Source: a bacterium YEK0313
GTDB lineage: Bacteria > Pseudomonadota > Alphaproteobacteria > Rhizobiales > Phreatobacteraceae
Direction: 5' to 3'
Assembly (NCBI GenBank): GCA_000751295.2
Contig: CCMO02000001.1
Span: 4,616,615 to 4,680,614, forward strand
Length of the DNA stretch: 64,000 nucleotides
The translations under genes and the position numbers were made by a program. Shown here piece after piece: positions 61,394 to 64,000 of the stretch. The notes under the pieces are model-generated. The model was not told the DNA's origin. It saw only the letters and a list, made by a program, of their open reading frames with translations, and did no database searches. Position 1 is the first letter of the stretch; the number at the start of each line of letters is the position of its first letter.

Positions 61394-61633
61394 ATGGCCG
61401 GGAACCTTCATGTCCGCAATTTGGACGACCACCTCATCGCCAAACTCAAGACGCGTGCCGCCCGTCACGGACGCTCGGCGGAAGCAGAGCATCGCGAGAT
61501 TCTAAAACAGGCCTTGGAAACCGAGATCGAACCCTCATGCGATGAACTTGCGGCCCAGTTGAGGCGGCTCACGGCGCGGCGCAAACAGACGCCAGCCGAG
61601 GTCCTGCTACGCGAAGGGCGCGATGAGCGGTGA
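61394..61633 (+). CDS. FitA/VapB-like ribbon-helix-helix antitoxin
   Basis: This 79-residue DNA-binding antitoxin begins MAGNLHVRNLDDHLIAKLKT, the ribbon-helix-helix pattern of FitA-type antitoxins (RNLDD...LKTRAARHGRSAEAEHREILKQAL). The C-terminal tail would bind the toxin. It overlaps the toxin reading frame by four bases (GTGA). The toxin frame is interrupted, so this may be an orphaned antitoxin. Confidence 0.88.
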   Translation: MAGNLHVRNLDDHLIAKLKTRAARHGRSAEAEHREILKQALETEIEPSCDELAAQLRRLTARRKQTPAEVLLREGRDER

Positions 61634-62073
61634 CGGAAACCCTGGTCATCGATGCCAGCATCGCCATCAAATGGGTGGTCTAAGAAGACGCGACGCCTCG
61701 CGCGCTTGGCCTGCGGCAAGGTCATCGTTTTGCGGCACCGGAGCTGCTGATAGTCGAGTGTGCCAACATTCTCTCGAAAAAAGTTCAACGTGGCGAACTC
61801 AGTCGCAAAGAGGCGGCACTCGCGGCGAATTTGCTCGAGCACAGCGATATCGAGCTGTTCGGCATGCGCGGATTGCTCGCCCGAGCGACTGCACTGGCAA
61901 CGGATATCAGCCATCCGGCCTATGACTGCATGTATATCTGTCTCGCGGCGCGCCGGAACTGGCGCTTCGTGACCGCCGATGAGCGGCTGATACGGGTGCT
62001 CGCGCAAAAGGCTCCGCGTGAAATCACCGACCTCTGTGTGACCTCGCGGCGGATTTCGGCCGGCTCCGGCTGA
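61630..62073 (+). pseudogene. vapC: VapC-family PIN-domain toxin with an internal stop codon
   Basis: A GTG-started frame of 148 codons reads VTETLVIDASIAIKWVV, then TAA at 61681-61683, then EDATPRALGLRQGH and the rest of a full PIN domain. Acidic catalytic residues are all in place: Asp8 (DAS), Glu in LLIVECANIL, Asp in HPAYDCMY and Asp in TADERLI. Related toxins have Glu at the stop position, so a single G-to-T change (GAA to TAA) explains it. The toxin should be truncated to 17 residues unless read through. Confidence 0.88.
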
Positions 62074-62103
62074 AACCTGAGAGAAATCGGCTGCCCTGCC
62101 CGA

Positions 62104-62985
62104 TTACGGACCTTCGGCCAGTTCGTCCGCGATCCACGCGGTGAAAGCCTTTGCGGCCGGCGTCTCCAACCGTTCCGAGGCGGGCACGATGGCAAGCCCG
62201 TCCGCGAACGGGACGAAGCCCGCCGGAGCGACCAGCCGGCCCTGCGCGATGTCGTCCCGCACCATGCGCCGCTCGACAAGCGCCACGCCGAGCCCGGCGA
62301 CGGCGGCCTCGATGCACAGATGCGTGTGCGGAAAGCTCAGCTCGGCCGTGTTGGCGACGGCCAGCCCCGCATGGGCTTGCCACAGGCTCCAGGCCCGCGA
62401 CGTATATTCATGCAGGATGCGCGTCGCGCAGGTCAGCCGCCGGCCCTTGATCGCAACCCGATAGTCCGGCGCACAGACCGGGCCGAAGGCGACGTCGGCG
62501 ACCCGGATGGAGCGGGCCTGGTCACGCTCCGGATAGGTGGCGCGATCCCACGCGACGATCAGGTCCGCGCCCTGATGGCGGATCTCGCGCGCCGACGTCA
62601 TCGACAGCCTGACGCGCATGTCCGGATGGCGCCGGTAGAACCCCGCAAGGTGCGGCACGAGCCAGCGCATCGCGAAGGTCGCGCTGCAGGCGACATGGAC
62701 GCTCGGCGCGCGCGCATCGTCGAGCACGCGCTGCCACCCCGCCTCGAGCTGATCCAGGGCCTGCGTCACCACCGGCAGCAATGCCTCCCCGGAAGCATTG
62801 AGCCGCAGACCGGTTCCAGCCTTCTCGAACAGGGCGATGCCGGCAAAATCCTGCAGTGCGCGCACCTGCCGGCTGACCGCGCCATGCGTGCGGCCGAGCT
62901 CCTCCGCCGCCCGGGTCACCGAGCCGAGCCGCGCGGCCGCTTCGAAAGCCTTGAGCGAGGAGAGCGGCGGAAGGCGCCGGGCCAT
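62104..62985 (-). CDS. LysR-family regulator (GcvA-like)
   Basis: This LysR protein has 293 residues from MARRLPPLSSLKAFEAAARLGSVTRAAEELGRTHGAVSRQVRALQ, the opening typical of GcvA-type members. The effector domain begins PSVHVACSATFAMRWLVPHLAGFYRRHPDMRVRL. An in-frame extension upstream of 62985 is rejected because it would include the intergenic region and divergent promoter. It faces the enolase gene, which it may control. Confidence 0.9.
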   Translation of the reverse strand: MARRLPPLSSLKAFEAAARLGSVTRAAEELGRTHGAVSRQVRALQDFAGIALFEKAGTGLRLNASGEALLPVVTQALDQLEAGWQRVLDDARAPSVHVACSATFAMRWLVPHLAGFYRRHPDMRVRLSMTSAREIRHQGADLIVAWDRATYPERDQARSIRVADVAFGPVCAPDYRVAIKGRRLTCATRILHEYTSRAWSLWQAHAGLAVANTAELSFPHTHLCIEAAVAGLGVALVERRMVRDDIAQGRLVAPAGFVPFADGLAIVPASERLETPAAKAFTAWIADELAEGP

Positions 62986-63032
62986 GATCCAATTCTTTCG
63001 TGAGAAAAGCTCACACATGGAGGAAATTAACT

Positions 63033-63066
63033 CGATAGCAGAACCGGCCTTGCCGCGATAGCTATC
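63033..63066. promoter_or_regulatory. GATAGC half-sites and palindrome between LysR and enolase genes
   Basis: A 10-bp palindrome GATAGCTATC (63057-63066) is preceded by CGATAGC at 63033-63039, so three GATAGC-type half-sites lie in the 172-base divergent region. LysR binding is plausible by position only. Confidence 0.35.
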
Positions 63067-63157
63067 AGGCATGGAGGCTTGGCGACGCCAGGGGTGAGGC
63101 GGGCCTCCCTTATCGTGCACATAACTCACATATGGCAGAGCCGGAAAGGCATCGGCG

Positions 63158-64000
63158 ATGACGGCGATCAGGCATATCAGTGGCCACGAAATCCTCGACA
63201 GCCGCGGCAATCCGACGGTCGAGGTGGATGTCGTCCTCGACGACGGCACCATGGCGTCGGCCGCCGTTCCATCAGGAGCCTCGACCGGCGCGCATGAGGC
63301 ACACGAACTGCGCGACGGCGGCACGCGCTTCCACGGCAAGGGCGTGCTGAAGGCGGTGGCGGCGGTCAACGGCGAGATCGCCGCCGCCCTCAGCGGCATG
63401 AACGCGCTGTCGCAGGCGAGCATCGACCGCGCCATGATCGCGCTCGACGGAACGCCGAACAAAAGCCGCCTCGGCGCCAATGCCATCCTCGGCGTCTCGC
63501 TCGCCGTCGCCAGGGCCGCCGCCGCATCGCTGAACCTGCCGCTCTATCGCGCCATCGGCGGCGCGAACGCCTATCTGCTGCCCGCCCCCGGCATGAACAT
63601 CGTCAATGGCGGGGCCCATGCCGACAATCCGCTGGACTTCCAGGAGTTCATGATCATGCCTGTCGGCGCGGCCACCTTTGCCGAGGCCGTCCGCATGGGC
63701 TCGGAGGTCTTTCACGCCCTGAAGCTGCAGTTGATGCGCGCCGGCCACCAGACCAATGTCGGCGACGAAGGCGGCTTCGCGCCCCATATCCGCAGCGCGC
63801 CGGAAGCGATCGAAGCCATCCTGGCCGCAATCGAGGCCGCAGGCTATCGGGCCGGCCGCGACATCGCCATCGTCATGGATCCGGCCGCCTCCGAGCTCTT
63901 CGAGGACGGCGCCTATCATTACCGGGGCGAGAGCCTCGTCCGCTCCACCGAGCAGCATCTGCGCTATCTGATCGACCTGGTCCGGCAATATCCCATCTGC
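63158..64000 (+). CDS. eno: Enolase (3' end beyond window)
   Basis: This is phosphopyruvate hydratase; 281 residues are visible of about 425. Signatures: ILDSRGNPTVEVDV, the mobile loop PSGASTGAHEAHELRDGG, GANAILGVSLAVARAAA, NIVNGGAHADNPLDFQEFMIMPVGA (catalytic Glu) and TNVGDEGGFAP (catalytic Glu), then the metal Asp in IVMDPAASELFEDGAY. It is divergently paired with a LysR regulator, unlike the housekeeping eno of Hyphomicrobiales, which usually sits in a kdsA/pdhA neighbourhood; it may be a second copy. Confidence 0.93.
   Translation, partial: MTAIRHISGHEILDSRGNPTVEVDVVLDDGTMASAAVPSGASTGAHEAHELRDGGTRFHGKGVLKAVAAVNGEIAAALSGMNALSQASIDRAMIALDGTPNKSRLGANAILGVSLAVARAAAASLNLPLYRAIGGANAYLLPAPGMNIVNGGAHADNPLDFQEFMIMPVGAATFAEAVRMGSEVFHALKLQLMRAGHQTNVGDEGGFAPHIRSAPEAIEAILAAIEAAGYRAGRDIAIVMDPAASELFEDGAYHYRGESLVRSTEQHLRYLIDLVRQYPIC

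Noticed and set aside
61239..61505. 88-codon frame upstream of and overlapping the antitoxin
   Set aside because: It overlaps the well-supported ribbon-helix-helix gene in another frame and has no domain pattern.
63296..63312. Enolase loop SGASTGAHEA suspected of losing a catalytic residue
   Set aside because: The residue after SGASTG is variable in true enolases (Ser, Val, Glu); the Ser loop and later catalytic glutamates are intact.

Overview
The window is high-GC DNA that is coding almost throughout, with the gene style of an alphaproteobacterium, most probably Hyphomicrobiales (Rhizobiales). Supporting signs are a direct-repeat LexA box of the alphaproteobacterial type (GTTC-N7-GTTC) in front of an imuA-imuB-dnaE2 mutagenesis cassette, an Omp25/Omp31-type outer-membrane barrel, the TPR-protein/ispE pair, and many LysR and ABC-importer genes. 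No rRNA, tRNA, CRISPR array, prophage or insertion sequence was recognised. I cannot name the genus.

Region 1 (1-9559) is an aromatic-acid catabolic locus. A leftward run encodes an isochorismatase-fold hydrolase, a SnoaL-like protein, a fused LigAB-type ring-cleavage dioxygenase (gallate/protocatechuate 4,5-type) and a five-component branched-chain-type ABC importer (livF is cut by the window edge). Facing it are an unusual LysR regulator with two N-terminal DNA-binding domains and pobA. Region 2 (9779-15894) holds housekeeping genes: ispE with a secreted TPR protein, prmB, a GNAT acetyltransferase and ettA. Region 3 (16074-23836) is accessory metabolism: an FMN hydroxy-acid dehydrogenase, a TauE-type exporter, an AraC regulator, an epoxide hydrolase-like protein, an SRPBCC-ArsR pair behind a double operator, an MFS exporter and a thioesterase-like protein.

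Region 4 (23995-29609) is the SOS mutasome imuA-imuB-dnaE2 with its LexA box and an 18-bp tandem repeat inside dnaE2. Next come a DosP-like c-di-GMP enzyme (29915-32482) whose first PAS domain carries a suspicious out-of-frame stretch, a methyltransferase and an IclR/M20-peptidase divergent pair. Region 5 (35662-41648) is a LysR-controlled polyamine/opine-type ABC importer with an agmatinase-like ureohydrolase that lacks one conserved metal-binding histidine. An outer-membrane barrel gene with a strong terminator follows.

Region 6 (42893-47437) has a phosphotransferase, an acyl-CoA dehydrogenase and a TetR regulator around a perfect palindrome, then two tandem YcxB-like membrane proteins. Region 7 (47438-55508) is the most unusual part. 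Two transport loci, an ABC importer with a fused double permease and no binding protein, and an mgtA-type magnesium P-type ATPase, each begin with a short upstream ORF and a hairpin that buries the next gene's ribosome-binding site, ending in the identical GGTGAGCCATGA. The mgtA frame is broken by one extra base as given.

Region 8 (55635-64000) holds a DUF2493 protein, a thiolase / HMG-CoA-synthase-like-OB-fold / SDR / acyl-CoA dehydrogenase group with an operator-like array, a FitA-type antitoxin whose VapC toxin has an internal stop, and a LysR gene facing an enolase gene cut by the window end.
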